Assembly (NCBI RefSeq): GCF_900143215.1
Contig: NZ_FRDM01000005.1
Coordinates: forward strand, 124,001 to 188,000
Direction: 5' to 3'
Source: Geodermatophilus obscurus
GTDB taxonomy: Bacteria; Actinomycetota; Actinomycetes; Mycobacteriales; Geodermatophilaceae
DNA: 64,000 nt
In this document: positions 27,256-35,499 of the stretch, one piece after another
Numbering within the stretch: position 1 is the stretch's first letter
How the letters are laid out: every line of letters begins with the position of its first letter
Notes under the pieces: model-generated
Databases searched by the model: none
What the model was told of the DNA's origin: nothing
The model's input: the letters and a program-made list of their open reading frames with translations, nothing else
Made by a program: the position numbers and the translations under genes

Positions 27256-29109
27256 TCACCGGGTCATGGCGGCTCCGTGGGAGACGCGCTCGGGGCGTGC
27301 CCGGGTGCCCAGCGAGCGGCCGTCGGCGAACGGGTCGCGTCCGGCGCGGCCGGCCTCGACCCGGTCCAGGAAGTCGGTGTAGCCACCGGTGCCGGGCACC
27401 GGGCAGGCCAGCGTGCCGTCGACCTGGACCAGCCGGGTGCCCGCCTTCTCCATCCAGCGCAGCACCAGCTCGGTCTCGTCGACCGAGGCGGCCAGCTCGC
27501 CGTCGGGGCCCAGTGGCGTCTCCGCCGTCGCCAGCAGCCCCTCGAGGGTCGCCCGCACGGAGCTGCCGCGGGCGGCGCACCCGGCGGCCACGAGCCGGCC
27601 GCGGCGGACGACGGACAGCTGCCAGCCGCCCGCGCCGTCCGGGCGGGCCAGCACCAGTTCGGGCACCGCGGCCAGGGACTCCAGCCGCTGCCGCCGCCGC
27701 ACCGCGCGCACCAGGGTGGCGGCGCGGTCGCGCAGGACGGCGGCGTCCTCGTAGCGCTCCTCGGCGGCCAGCCGCTCCACCCGCGCCAGCAGCGGTGCCA
27801 GCAGCGCGTGCGGGTCCGCGGCCACCGCCGTCTGCAGAACGGCGGCGATCTCGCCGTACTCCTCGACCGACTGGGCGCCGGTGCACGGTGCGCCGCAGCG
27901 GCCCATCCCGGCCAGAGCGCAGGCGGTGCCGAGCACGCGTACCGACAGCCGACCGGTGCACTGGCGCAGCGGCAGCGACTCGTGGACGGCGGCCACCGCG
28001 GCGTCGGCCGCCCGCCGGTCGGGGAAGGGGCCGAGGAACACCCCGGCGCCCGGGCGCACCCGGCGCACCACCGACAGCCGCGGGAAGGGCTCCTCGGTCA
28101 GCCGCACCCACAGCGCCCGCTCGGGGAACCGGGAGCGCCGGTTGTAGCGCGGCTTGTGCTCGGCGATCAGCCGCAGCTCGCGGACGGCCGCCTCGAGGTC
28201 GTGCGCGCACGGGATCGCGTCGACCCGCTGGGAGAGCGCCACCATCTCGGTCATCCGGCTGCGCTGCTCAGCGGCGGTGAAGTAGCTGCGCACCCGGCTG
28301 CGCAGGTCGGTCGACGTCCCGACGTAGAGCGGTTCGTCGCGAGGACCGCGGAACAGGTAGACGCCCGGGCCGTGCGGGACGTCGTCGGCCAGGTGCCGCT
28401 TGCGCAGCCGGTCGGGATCGACCTGCCGGGTGAGTCCAGTCAGCTCCTCCAGGCTGGTGATGCCCAGCGGGCCCAGCCGCTCGAACAGCCCGTGCAGGAC
28501 GTCGACGGTGGCACGGGCGTCGGCCAGCGCCCGGTGGCAGGGCTCGGTGCTGGTGCGGAAGAAGGGCGCGAGGGTGGCCAGCTTGCAGTTGGGCACCTCG
28601 TCGCGGCTGAGCAGCCGGCGGGCGAGGACGGCGGTGTCGACCGAGGCCGTGGCGGGCCAGGGGATGCCGTTCGCCGCGCAGGCGGCCTTGAGGAAGCCGA
28701 GGTCGAACGGCGCGTTGTGGGCGACCAGCACCGCGCCACGGGCGAACTCGAGGAAGTGCGGCAGGACGGCGCCGATGCGGGGGGCCGCAGCCACCATCGT
28801 CGAGGTGATCCCGGTCAGCACGCTGATGTAGGGCGGGATCTCGCAGCCGGGGTCGACCAGGGTCTGGAACTCACCGAGCACCTCCCCGCCGCGCACCTTG
28901 ACCGCGCCGATCTCGGTGATCGCGCTGTCCTTCGGGGACCCGCCGGTGGTCTCCAGGTCGACGACGACGAAGGTGACCTCCGCCAGCGGGGTGCCGAGCT
29001 CCTCGATGGTGGCCTGCTCGAAGCGGGGCAGCCCGGCCGCGGCCCGGGCGGCCGTCCCGGCCAGGCGGGCGGGGGAGAGCGGCACCGGCCGGGAAGGGGA
29101 GGAGCGCAC
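27256..29109 (-). CDS. DEDDh 3'-5' exonuclease fused to a GIY-YIG (UvrC-like) nuclease
   Basis: A 617-residue two-nuclease fusion. The N-terminal exonuclease (about 45-205) resembles DNA polymerase III epsilon: FVVVDLETTGGSP (Exo I), VAHNAPFDLGFL (Exo II) and HRALADARAT (Exo III). The GIY-YIG domain (about 245-325) has GPGVYLFRG and LYVGTSTDLRSRVRSYF with Tyr and Arg catalytic residues. The C-terminal third resembles the UvrC middle region but lacks the UvrC RNase H-like endonuclease and HhH domains. The architecture is that of mycobacterial Rv2191 and the Cho-type nucleases; a role in DNA repair is inferred. A small insertion of a zinc-like CALAGMGRCGAPC sits near residue 410. Confidence 0.93.
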   Translation of the reverse strand: MRSSPSRPVPLSPARLAGTAARAAAGLPRFEQATIEELGTPLAEVTFVVVDLETTGGSPKDSAITEIGAVKVRGGEVLGEFQTLVDPGCEIPPYISVLTGITSTMVAAAPRIGAVLPHFLEFARGAVLVAHNAPFDLGFLKAACAANGIPWPATASVDTAVLARRLLSRDEVPNCKLATLAPFFRTSTEPCHRALADARATVDVLHGLFERLGPLGITSLEELTGLTRQVDPDRLRKRHLADDVPHGPGVYLFRGPRDEPLYVGTSTDLRSRVRSYFTAAEQRSRMTEMVALSQRVDAIPCAHDLEAAVRELRLIAEHKPRYNRRSRFPERALWVRLTEEPFPRLSVVRRVRPGAGVFLGPFPDRRAADAAVAAVHESLPLRQCTGRLSVRVLGTACALAGMGRCGAPCTGAQSVEEYGEIAAVLQTAVAADPHALLAPLLARVERLAAEERYEDAAVLRDRAATLVRAVRRRQRLESLAAVPELVLARPDGAGGWQLSVVRRGRLVAAGCAARGSSVRATLEGLLATAETPLGPDGELAASVDETELVLRWMEKAGTRLVQVDGTLACPVPGTGGYTDFLDRVEAGRAGRDPFADGRSLGTRARPERVSHGAAMTR

Positions 29110-29276
29110 GGGGCGGACGGTAGGTCGGGGCGCTGACAGTCCCGGGGACGCGCGCCGGGGAACGGGCTCACCTGGCCCGTCCGGGGGAGCGCGACGCCGT
29201 CCCCCTGGCGCGCCTGCCCGGGCCCCGACACCATCTCGTCGAGGACCGCTGCGGTCCCGACTCGCAGAGGTGGTCC

Positions 29277-31007
29277 GTGCACTCGCTCTCCCGGCCCCGC
29301 GTGGTGGCGGCCCTGTCGCTGGGCGTCGTCGCGCTCGCCGTCGTCCTGTTGCCGACCGCGCACGCGGGAGCCGACCCGGCGGGCCCGGCCGTCGCGACCG
29401 CCAGCCTCCTGGACAGCCCCGAGCTCGACGAGCTGCAGCGGCGCGCTGCCGAGGTGCAGGCCGACCTGCAGGAGCGGCAGTCCCGGGTCGTCGCGGCCCG
29501 GGAGGCCCTCGCCGCCGCCGAGGCGGCCGCGGCGCAGGCGGAGGCCGACATCGTCGCGGCGGACGCGGAGCTCGCTCGGGCCCGGGCCGAGGTGGCCCGG
29601 CACGCCTCGGCGGTGTACCGGGACGCGGGCGAGGTCACGCCGCTCTCGGTGCTGCTGTCCGGTGGTGACCCGGGCGACGTCGTCGCCGCGGGGGGTCTGC
29701 TCGACGCGGCCGAGCGGCACGCGGCCGCGGTGGTCGCCGCGGCGGAGCGTCGACGGCAGGAGGCCGCGGCGCGGCGCGCGGAGGCGGAGACGACGCGGGA
29801 GACCGCCCGTGCGCGGGCAGCGGAGCTCACCACCGAGACCGCCGAGCTGGAGGCGGCCGCGGCCGCGGCGGGCCGGGACCTGGAGGTCGCCGTCGCCGCC
29901 GCCGACCGGCAGCTGGGCCGGCAGCGGGAGGAGCAGCGGGCGGCCGGCCGGCAGGCGGCGGCCGACTGGCACGGGTACCTCGACGAGCTGGCCGCGGCCG
30001 GCGTGACCCCGCCGCCGGCCGCGGCGCTGCGCGACCCGGTGGTCGGCCTGCCCGACGGGCTGGTGCCGGTGCCGGCGTCCGGCGGTGGGGTGCAGGCCGG
30101 GGCGGCCCGGCTGCCGGGCGCGCCTGCGCCGCTGGTCGTCCCGGCCGCCGAGGCGGTCGACGCGGTCAGCGCCGCGGTGGACGCCCTGGAGCTGCCCTAC
30201 GCCGCCGGGGCGGCGGGCCCGGACGCGTGGTCCTGTGGAGCTCTGGTGCACGCCGTCTACGCCTCGGTGGGTATCGACCTCCCGGACGACCAGGCGGGGC
30301 TCCACGCGGTCACCACGCCGGTCGACCCGGCCGACGTCCTCCCGGGGGACCTGGTCTTCCTGCGCGCCGGCCGGTCCGGTCCGGGCAACGTCGGCATCGC
30401 CCTCGACCGGTGGACCGTGCTGGCGGCCGACGCCCGCGCCGGTGCCGTCGTGGTCGGCCGCCCGGCGGCCGACCGGGTGCTGGGTGCCGGACGGCCCGGC
30501 CTGGGGCTCCGCGCGGCCGTCCCCGCGACCGGGCCGTCCGGCGGGGCGCTGCCGGTCGAGTGCGGCGACGTGCGGTACCCGCCCGAGACGTCGGGAGGGC
30601 GGGCGTGGGGCGGGTTCCCGAACGGGCTGATCCCGCCCAGCGCGATGTGCCCGCTGGAGGGCGCCGGCCACGTGCTGCGCTGCGACGCGGCGGCGGCCTA
30701 CCAGGTGATGAGCAGCGCCTTCGCCGGCGCCTTCGGGACGCCGCTGTGCCTCACCGACTCCTACCGGAGCTACGCCGCCCAGGTGCAGCTGTACGGCGAG
30801 AAGCCGGAGCTCGCCGCGGTGCCGGGCACCAGCAACCACGGCTGGGGCCTGGCGGTCGACCTGTGCGGGGGCGTCGAGCGGTTCGGGACGGCGCAGTACG
30901 CCTGGATGGCCACCAACGCCGGCCGCTTCGGCTTCGTCCACCCGCGCTGGGCCGACCTGGGCAACGGCCGCGAGGAACCCTGGCACTGGGAGTACGCCGG
31001 CGCCTGA
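29277..31007 (+). CDS. Secreted cell-wall protein: coiled coil, degenerate NlpC/P60 and VanY-type D,D-carboxypeptidase
   Basis: A 576-residue exported protein. Signal peptide about 1-30; Ala-rich coiled coil about 45-240, of the type that holds RipA-like hydrolases inactive; NlpC/P60-like domain about 290-420; C-terminal M15/VanY domain about 430-576. The NlpC domain keeps Cys320 (DAWSCGAL) but the catalytic His is Asn371 (GNVGIALD; compare SHVGMYIG in the next protein) and the third polar residue is lost, so it is probably a non-catalytic peptidoglycan binder. The VanY zinc site is intact: SNHGWGLAVD (His521, Asp528) and PWHWEY (His570). Start GTG 29277. It is followed, one gene later, by a complete NlpC/P60 protein. 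Confidence 0.88.
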   Translation: MHSLSRPRVVAALSLGVVALAVVLLPTAHAGADPAGPAVATASLLDSPELDELQRRAAEVQADLQERQSRVVAAREALAAAEAAAAQAEADIVAADAELARARAEVARHASAVYRDAGEVTPLSVLLSGGDPGDVVAAGGLLDAAERHAAAVVAAAERRRQEAAARRAEAETTRETARARAAELTTETAELEAAAAAAGRDLEVAVAAADRQLGRQREEQRAAGRQAAADWHGYLDELAAAGVTPPPAAALRDPVVGLPDGLVPVPASGGGVQAGAARLPGAPAPLVVPAAEAVDAVSAAVDALELPYAAGAAGPDAWSCGALVHAVYASVGIDLPDDQAGLHAVTTPVDPADVLPGDLVFLRAGRSGPGNVGIALDRWTVLAADARAGAVVVGRPAADRVLGAGRPGLGLRAAVPATGPSGGALPVECGDVRYPPETSGGRAWGGFPNGLIPPSAMCPLEGAGHVLRCDAAAAYQVMSSAFAGAFGTPLCLTDSYRSYAAQVQLYGEKPELAAVPGTSNHGWGLAVDLCGGVERFGTAQYAWMATNAGRFGFVHPRWADLGNGREEPWHWEYAGA

Positions 31008-31105
31008 GCCGGAACTGTCGGTGCCCGCTCCTAGCGTCCTGCCCGGATCGACCGGGGCCACGGACGGCCTCCCGCGACGAGGGTCGGCCAGTGGAGGAGT
31101 GGACC

Positions 31106-31450
31106 GTGTACATCGACTGCGACACCTGCACCGCTCGTGGTACCGGCTGCGGCGACTGCGTCGTGACCGTCCTCCTGGGCGCGCCGCCGGGCTGGCGGGG
31201 CGCCGACCCGACGGTGGTGCCGATGACCGGCCGGCGGGACGACCGGCTGTCCGCGGAGGACGTCGTCGTGCTGCCGCCGGGGGTGGTCGTGGAGTTCGAC
31301 GAGGTCGAGCGGCGCGCCGTCCAGGTGCTGGCAGCCGCCGGTCTGGTGCCGCCGCTGCGCCACCAGCACTCGGTCCGGCCGGCCCCGGCACGACGGGCTG
31401 CGCCGCAACGGCGGGGAGGTGGTCTGGGGTCGCAGCGGCGCACCGGGTGA
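31106..31450 (+). CDS. Conserved actinobacterial Cys-rich small protein
   Basis: A 114-residue protein starting VYIDCDTCTARGTGCGDCVVTVLLG, with CxxC-x6-CxxC that looks like a metal or Fe-S site. The segment DVVVLPPGVVVEFDEVERRAVQVLAAAGLVPPLRH is the conserved remainder, ending in an Arg-rich tail. Start GTG 31106 has GGAGG at correct distance; GTG 31091 would include that RBS. Function unknown. It lies between the two NlpC/P60 genes, which suggests but does not show a cell-wall link. Confidence 0.75.
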   Translation: MYIDCDTCTARGTGCGDCVVTVLLGAPPGWRGADPTVVPMTGRRDDRLSAEDVVVLPPGVVVEFDEVERRAVQVLAAAGLVPPLRHQHSVRPAPARRAAPQRRGGGLGSQRRTG

Positions 31451-31604
31451 GCGAGGTGCTCCGGCGTCCGTGCGAACCGGGCGCGACGGGCGGCGTGTCT
31501 CCGACCAGGAGCGACCCCGATCCCACAGTCCCCGGCACCCCCGTTCGTCACTTCTCCACCACCCCCGTACGGTGAGCCGGTCCGGCCGGGTGGTCGTCAC
31601 CTGC

Positions 31605-31795
31605 AGACGGGTGACCTCGGCCGGTCACCGCCGAATCGCCCGACGCGCCGCACCGGCGCCGAAGGGGAACCGGGGACCCACCGCAGCACTGGGGTGAGTT
31701 CTCCTGCGCGCCGGTCCGCCGGGGCGCAGAGATAGGGCGCCTTCTTCCCAGCCCGAACCCGTCAGCTAACTCGGTAGGCGGTCGCTGAGGAAGAA
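31605..31795 (+). ncRNA. c-di-AMP (ydaO/yuaA-type) riboswitch upstream of the NlpC/P60 gene
   Basis: The 361-bp gap after 31450 holds the conserved ydaO sequence blocks in order: GGTCACCGCCGAAT at about 31623, GGGGAACCGGGGACCCACC at about 31664, GGGTGAGTT at about 31692, GATAGGGCGC at about 31731, CCCGAACCCGTCAGCTAAC at 31752 and TCGGTAGGC shortly after. The gene start follows within about 20 bases of the last paired element. Known actinobacterial members control rpf and NlpC/P60 cell-wall hydrolase genes in response to c-di-AMP. The first about 150 bases of the gap (31451-31604) show nothing I recognise. Confidence 0.93.
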
Positions 31796-31811
31796 CGGAG
31801 AGCCGCCGCCC

Positions 31812-32867
31812 GTGGCGACCCCCCGCCCTGCCCTGGGGCATGCCCTCGATCAGTTCCACCCCGACCTCGCGGTCGCGGTCCGCCGTCCCACCCTGTCGCG
31901 CGGCACCGCCCGCGGACTGGTCCTGGGAGCCACCGCCACCCTCGCCCTGACGCTCCTGCCGGGCACCGCCGCCGCGAATCCCGAGGAGGCCGCCAGCGCC
32001 GCGCAGGCCGCGCAGCTGGTCGTCCGGGCCGCCCACGACCTCGAGGTCGTCACCGAGCAGGTGAACGAGGCCCGCGAGGCGTTGGCGCAGCGGCAGGCCG
32101 CCGTGCAGAGCGCCGACCGGGCCGCCGCCGAGGCCCGGTCGCAGCTCGACGCGCTCGACGGCCACATCCGCCAGGTCGCCCGCGCGGCCTTCACCGCCTC
32201 CCCGGGGAACGGCATGGCCGAGCTGGACCTGCTGATGACCAGCGGGTCGGCCGAGGCGTTCCTCTCCCGGCTGGCCACCCTCGACGCGATCGCCGGGCAC
32301 ACCGACGAGGTGCTCGAGGAGGTCGCCGAGTCCGCCGCCGCCCGGGCCGCCGCTCAGCGGACGCTCGACGGCGTCACCGCCCGCCAGGCCCGGCTCGAGG
32401 CGGACACCGCCGAGTACCAGGCGCAGTACGACGCCCTGTCGGCGCCGCAGCAGCAGGAGGTCGTGGCCGCGCACGCCGGACAGTCGGTGGCCGCCGCGCC
32501 GGCGGCGGCGGCCGGCGGCGCCGCGCAGACCGCCGTCGACACCGCGCTGGCCCAGGTCGGTGACGCCTACGTGTGGGGCGCCGGCGGGCCGGACGCCTTC
32601 GACTGCTCGGGGCTGACCCAGTACGCCTACGCCGCGGCCGGCACCAGCCTGCCGCACTCGTCGCGGATGCAGGCGACGATGGGCACCGCGGTCTCCCGGG
32701 CCGACCTGCAGCCGGGCGATCTGATCTTCTACCACAGCCCGGTCAGCCACGTGGGGATGTACATCGGCAACGGCCAGATGGTGCACGCCTCGACGTCGGG
32801 CCAGCCGGTGAAGGTCGTGAGCGTCGACTCCATGGGCGGCATCACCGCGATGCGCCGCGTCGCCTGA
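31812..32867 (+). CDS. Secreted NlpC/P60 peptidoglycan endopeptidase (RipA/RipC-like)
   Basis: A 351-residue exported endopeptidase expected to cut the stem peptide of peptidoglycan. The signal peptide is preceded by a long about 33-residue n-region and ends near residue 55 (GTAAA). A coiled-coil region about 60-220 precedes the C-terminal NlpC/P60 domain with Cys265 in DAFDCSGL, His313 in SHVGMYIG and His325 in MVHAS, a complete triad. GTG start. It is preceded by a c-di-AMP riboswitch and followed by the palindromic element at 32909. Confidence 0.93.
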   Translation: MATPRPALGHALDQFHPDLAVAVRRPTLSRGTARGLVLGATATLALTLLPGTAAANPEEAASAAQAAQLVVRAAHDLEVVTEQVNEAREALAQRQAAVQSADRAAAEARSQLDALDGHIRQVARAAFTASPGNGMAELDLLMTSGSAEAFLSRLATLDAIAGHTDEVLEEVAESAAARAAAQRTLDGVTARQARLEADTAEYQAQYDALSAPQQQEVVAAHAGQSVAAAPAAAAGGAAQTAVDTALAQVGDAYVWGAGGPDAFDCSGLTQYAYAAAGTSLPHSSRMQATMGTAVSRADLQPGDLIFYHSPVSHVGMYIGNGQMVHASTSGQPVKVVSVDSMGGITAMRRVA

Positions 32868-32908
32868 CACCATTTCATGGCTGAGACCGCCGTCGTTCCG
32901 GATTCCGG

Positions 32909-32996
32909 CCATGATCAGGGTCCCTGATCATGGAGCGTCCTCCCTCACCGCAGGAGGTCGGGGAGGACACCGCACGATCAGGGACCCTGATCATGG
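32909..32996. repeat. Three-hairpin palindromic element, copy A
   Basis: A perfect 25-base palindrome with centre T at 32909-32933 (core GATCAGGGTCCCTGATC), then the pair GTCCTCCC (32937-32944) / GGGAGGAC (32961-32968), then a second palindrome GATCAGGGACCCTGATC at 32976-32992. The outer palindromes are reverse complements of each other, so the whole element is an inverted repeat. It lies between the NlpC/P60 stop and the M48 start. Copy B is at 51831. Confidence 0.9.
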
Positions 32997-33012
32997 CCGG
33001 CTCGGCCCGACC

Positions 33013-33018
33013 TAGGAT
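33013..33018 (+). promoter_or_regulatory. Leaderless -10 hexamer TAGGAT
   Basis: TAGGAT CGAGCGC GTG, seven bases before GTG 33026; this start excludes the repeat element from the coding region. Confidence 0.55.
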
Positions 33019-33025
33019 CGAGCGC

Positions 33026-34312
33026 GTGAGCGGGGCGGGCGGGGTGGGCTCCCGCCGGGCCGCGCTGCTGGTCGCGGCCGTGCTCGGCGCCGCGCTCGTC
33101 GTCGTCCTCGTGGTGGTCCCGCCGTGGACGCTGCTGCCCGAGCCGCCGGGCGGGCCCGCCCCGGCCGAGCCGTCGTCGGTCCTCCCGCCGGACGTGCTGG
33201 AGCAGGCGGAGTCCTTCGCCGCCGCGCTGCGCCCGGCCTCGCTGATCTCGCTGGTGCTGGGCCTGGCGGTCTCCGCGGTCCTGGGCCTGACCCGGCTGGG
33301 AGCACGGCTGGTGCGCGCCGTCGCCGCGCCCCTCGGTGGTGGGCGGGCGGCCCAGGTGCTGCTCGGCACGGCGGCCGTGGTGGTCGTCGGCCGGCTGGCC
33401 ACGCTGCCGGTGTCGGCGTACGCGGAGGTGGTCCGCCACCGGTACGGCCTGTCGACCCGCGGCTGGGGGCTGTGGCTGCGCGACGTCGCCGTCTCCACCG
33501 CCATCAGCGCCGTGGTCACCGCGCTGGCGCTGGGCGGCTTCCTGTGGTTGGTCCGGCGCGCGCCGCGCACCTGGTGGGCGTGGGCCGCGGCGGTGGCGGC
33601 CGGCCTCGTCGTCGCCGGGTCGTTCGTGCACCCGGTGGTCATCGAGCCGGCGTTCAACCGCTTCGAGCCGCTGCCGGCCGGCGAGCTGCGCACCCGGCTG
33701 CTCGACCTGGCGGAGGAGAACGGCACCCCCGTGCAGGACGTGCTGGTCTCCGACGCCTCCCGGCGGACGACGGCGCTGAACGCCTACGTCTCCGGGTTCG
33801 GCTCGACCCGCCGCGTCGTCCTCTACGACACCACCCTCGAGCGGCTGCCCGACGACGCCGTCGCCTCGATCGTGGCGCACGAGCTCGGCCACGTCGTCCA
33901 CCGCGACGTGCTCACCGGCACCCTGGTCGGGGCGCTGGGCGCCGCGTCCGCCGTCGCGCTGTCGGGCTGGCTGCTGTCCTGGACGCCGCTGCTGCGCCGC
34001 GCGGGGGTGCAGTCGCCCGCCGACCCGGCCGTCGTCCCGCTGGTGCTGCTCCTGCTGTCGGTGGGCGGTCTGCTGAGCACGCCGGTGCAGAACCTGGTGT
34101 CGCGGCAGGTCGAGGCGCGCGCCGACCTGCGGGCGCTCGAGCTGACCGGGGACGCCGGGGCGTTCACCGCCATGCAGCGGGAGCTGGCCGCCACCAACCT
34201 CAGCGACCCCGACCCGCCCGCCGCCTGGCAGTGGTTCTTCGGCTCGCACCCCACCGGCGCGCAGCGGATCGCCTTCGCCGAGGACTGGCAGCGGCTGGAG
34301 GACGCCGGGTGA
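33026..34312 (+). CDS. M48 family (CAAX protease/STE24-like) membrane metalloprotease
   Basis: A 428-residue membrane zinc protease. N-terminal membrane segments about 10-35, 70-95, 110-135 and 155-195 precede the catalytic helix SIVAHELGHVVHRD (HExxH) and a further hydrophobic hairpin; the third zinc ligand is likely the Glu in RQVEARADLRALELTGD. The soluble zone DVLVSDASRRTTALNAYVSGFG is family typical. I reject the ATG at 32930 because it lies inside the palindromic element. Its stop overlaps the downstream mannosyltransferase start in GTGA. Confidence 0.9.
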   Translation: MSGAGGVGSRRAALLVAAVLGAALVVVLVVVPPWTLLPEPPGGPAPAEPSSVLPPDVLEQAESFAAALRPASLISLVLGLAVSAVLGLTRLGARLVRAVAAPLGGGRAAQVLLGTAAVVVVGRLATLPVSAYAEVVRHRYGLSTRGWGLWLRDVAVSTAISAVVTALALGGFLWLVRRAPRTWWAWAAAVAAGLVVAGSFVHPVVIEPAFNRFEPLPAGELRTRLLDLAEENGTPVQDVLVSDASRRTTALNAYVSGFGSTRRVVLYDTTLERLPDDAVASIVAHELGHVVHRDVLTGTLVGALGAASAVALSGWLLSWTPLLRRAGVQSPADPAVVPLVLLLLSVGGLLSTPVQNLVSRQVEARADLRALELTGDAGAFTAMQRELAATNLSDPDPPAAWQWFFGSHPTGAQRIAFAEDWQRLEDAG

Positions 34313-35436
34313 GGACGCTCGTCGTCACCAACGACTTCCCGCCGCGCCAGGGCGGCATCCAGACCTTCGTCGCCGCGCTGCTGGCCCGCCGCCCGCCCGA
34401 GTCCCTGGTCGTGCTCGCCTCTCGTTCGCCCGGCTGGGAGGCCCACGACGCCGCGCTGCCGTACGAGGTGGTGCGCCACCCGACCGGGGTGCTGCTGCCC
34501 ACCCCGGGGGTGGCCCGCGCGGCGGCCGGCCTGGCCCGGCGGCACGGCTGCGACACGGCGTTCTTCGGTGCGGCCGCGCCCCTGGGGCTGCTCGCGCCGG
34601 CGCTGCGCGACGCCGGGGTGCGTCACCTGGTCGGGGCCACGCACGGCCACGAGACCGGATGGGTGGCGCTGCCCGGCGCGCGGCAGCTGATGCGGCGGAT
34701 CGCCGCCGGGCTCGACGTGCTGACCTGCATCAGCGACTACACGAGGGACCGGCTGGCGCCGGCGCTGGGCGCGGTCACCCGGATGGCGCAGCTCCCGCCG
34801 GGGGTGGACGTCGACCGCTTCACCCCGGACGCCGACGGGGCGGTCGTCCGGGCGCGGTACGGGCTGGGCGACGCACCCGTCGTCGCCTGCGTCTCGCGGC
34901 TGGTGCCCCGCAAGGGCCAGGACGTGCTGATCGCAGCCTGGCCGGGGGTGCTGGCCCGGCACCCCGGGGCGCGGCTGCTGCTGGTCGGCGGCGGCCCGCT
35001 GGAGGAGCGGCTGCGCCGGGAGGTGGCCGCGCGCGGGCTGGCGCACTCCGTCGTCCTCACCGGGCCGGTGCCACCGGAGCAGCTGCCCGAGCACTACGCG
35101 GCAGGCGACGTGTTCGCCATGCCCTGCCGCACCCGCCGCGGCGGGCTGGACGTCGAGGGTCTGGGCATGGTCTACCTGGAGGCGGCCGCCTGCGGCCGGC
35201 CCGTGGTGGCCGGCACCTCCGGCGGCGCGCCGGAGACGGTGCAGGAGGGCGTCACCGGGCACGTCGTGGCCGATCCACGCTCGCCGGAGGCGGTGGCCGC
35301 CGTCCTCACCGGCCTGCTCGACGACCCCGAGCGGGCACGGCGGATGGGCGCGGCCGGCCGGGCGTGGGTCGAGCAGCGCTGGTCGTGGACGGCGATCGCC
35401 GGCACCTTCGCCGCGCTGCTCGACCCCGACGGCTGA
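34309..35436 (+). CDS. pimB: GT4 glycosyltransferase, PimB-type phosphatidylinositol mannosyltransferase
   Basis: A 375-residue GT-B enzyme. N-terminal TLVVTNDFPPRQGGIQTFV with the acceptor-side GG loop, and THGHETGWVALPG. The C-terminal nucleotide-sugar domain has VVACVSRLVPRKGQDVLI, GGGPLEERLRREV and the EX7E-type region EGLGMVYLEAAACGRPVVAGTSGGAPETV. The mycobacterial homologue (Rv2188c) adds the second mannose to phosphatidylinositol monomannoside using GDP-mannose, and the position beside fadD15 matches. Exact acceptor in this organism is inferred. Translationally coupled to the M48 gene. Confidence 0.88.
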   Translation: MRTLVVTNDFPPRQGGIQTFVAALLARRPPESLVVLASRSPGWEAHDAALPYEVVRHPTGVLLPTPGVARAAAGLARRHGCDTAFFGAAAPLGLLAPALRDAGVRHLVGATHGHETGWVALPGARQLMRRIAAGLDVLTCISDYTRDRLAPALGAVTRMAQLPPGVDVDRFTPDADGAVVRARYGLGDAPVVACVSRLVPRKGQDVLIAAWPGVLARHPGARLLLVGGGPLEERLRREVAARGLAHSVVLTGPVPPEQLPEHYAAGDVFAMPCRTRRGGLDVEGLGMVYLEAAACGRPVVAGTSGGAPETVQEGVTGHVVADPRSPEAVAAVLTGLLDDPERARRMGAAGRAWVEQRWSWTAIAGTFAALLDPDG

Positions 35437-35499
35437 CGGCCCTGCTGCTCACGGCCCTGCTGCCGGGTCCCGCCCCGGGTCTGCGCGGGGAGGGGCCGC

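Noticed and set aside
28815-31538. 907-codon minus-strand frame across the NlpC/P60-VanY gene
   Set aside because: Only its last part runs out of frame through the exonuclease gene; the rest is antisense to a clear secreted protein and looks like random high-GC translation.
32930-33025. N-terminal extension of the M48 protease
   Set aside because: The codons fall inside the palindromic repeat element and give an unconserved sequence; GTG 33026 has a promoter at correct distance.
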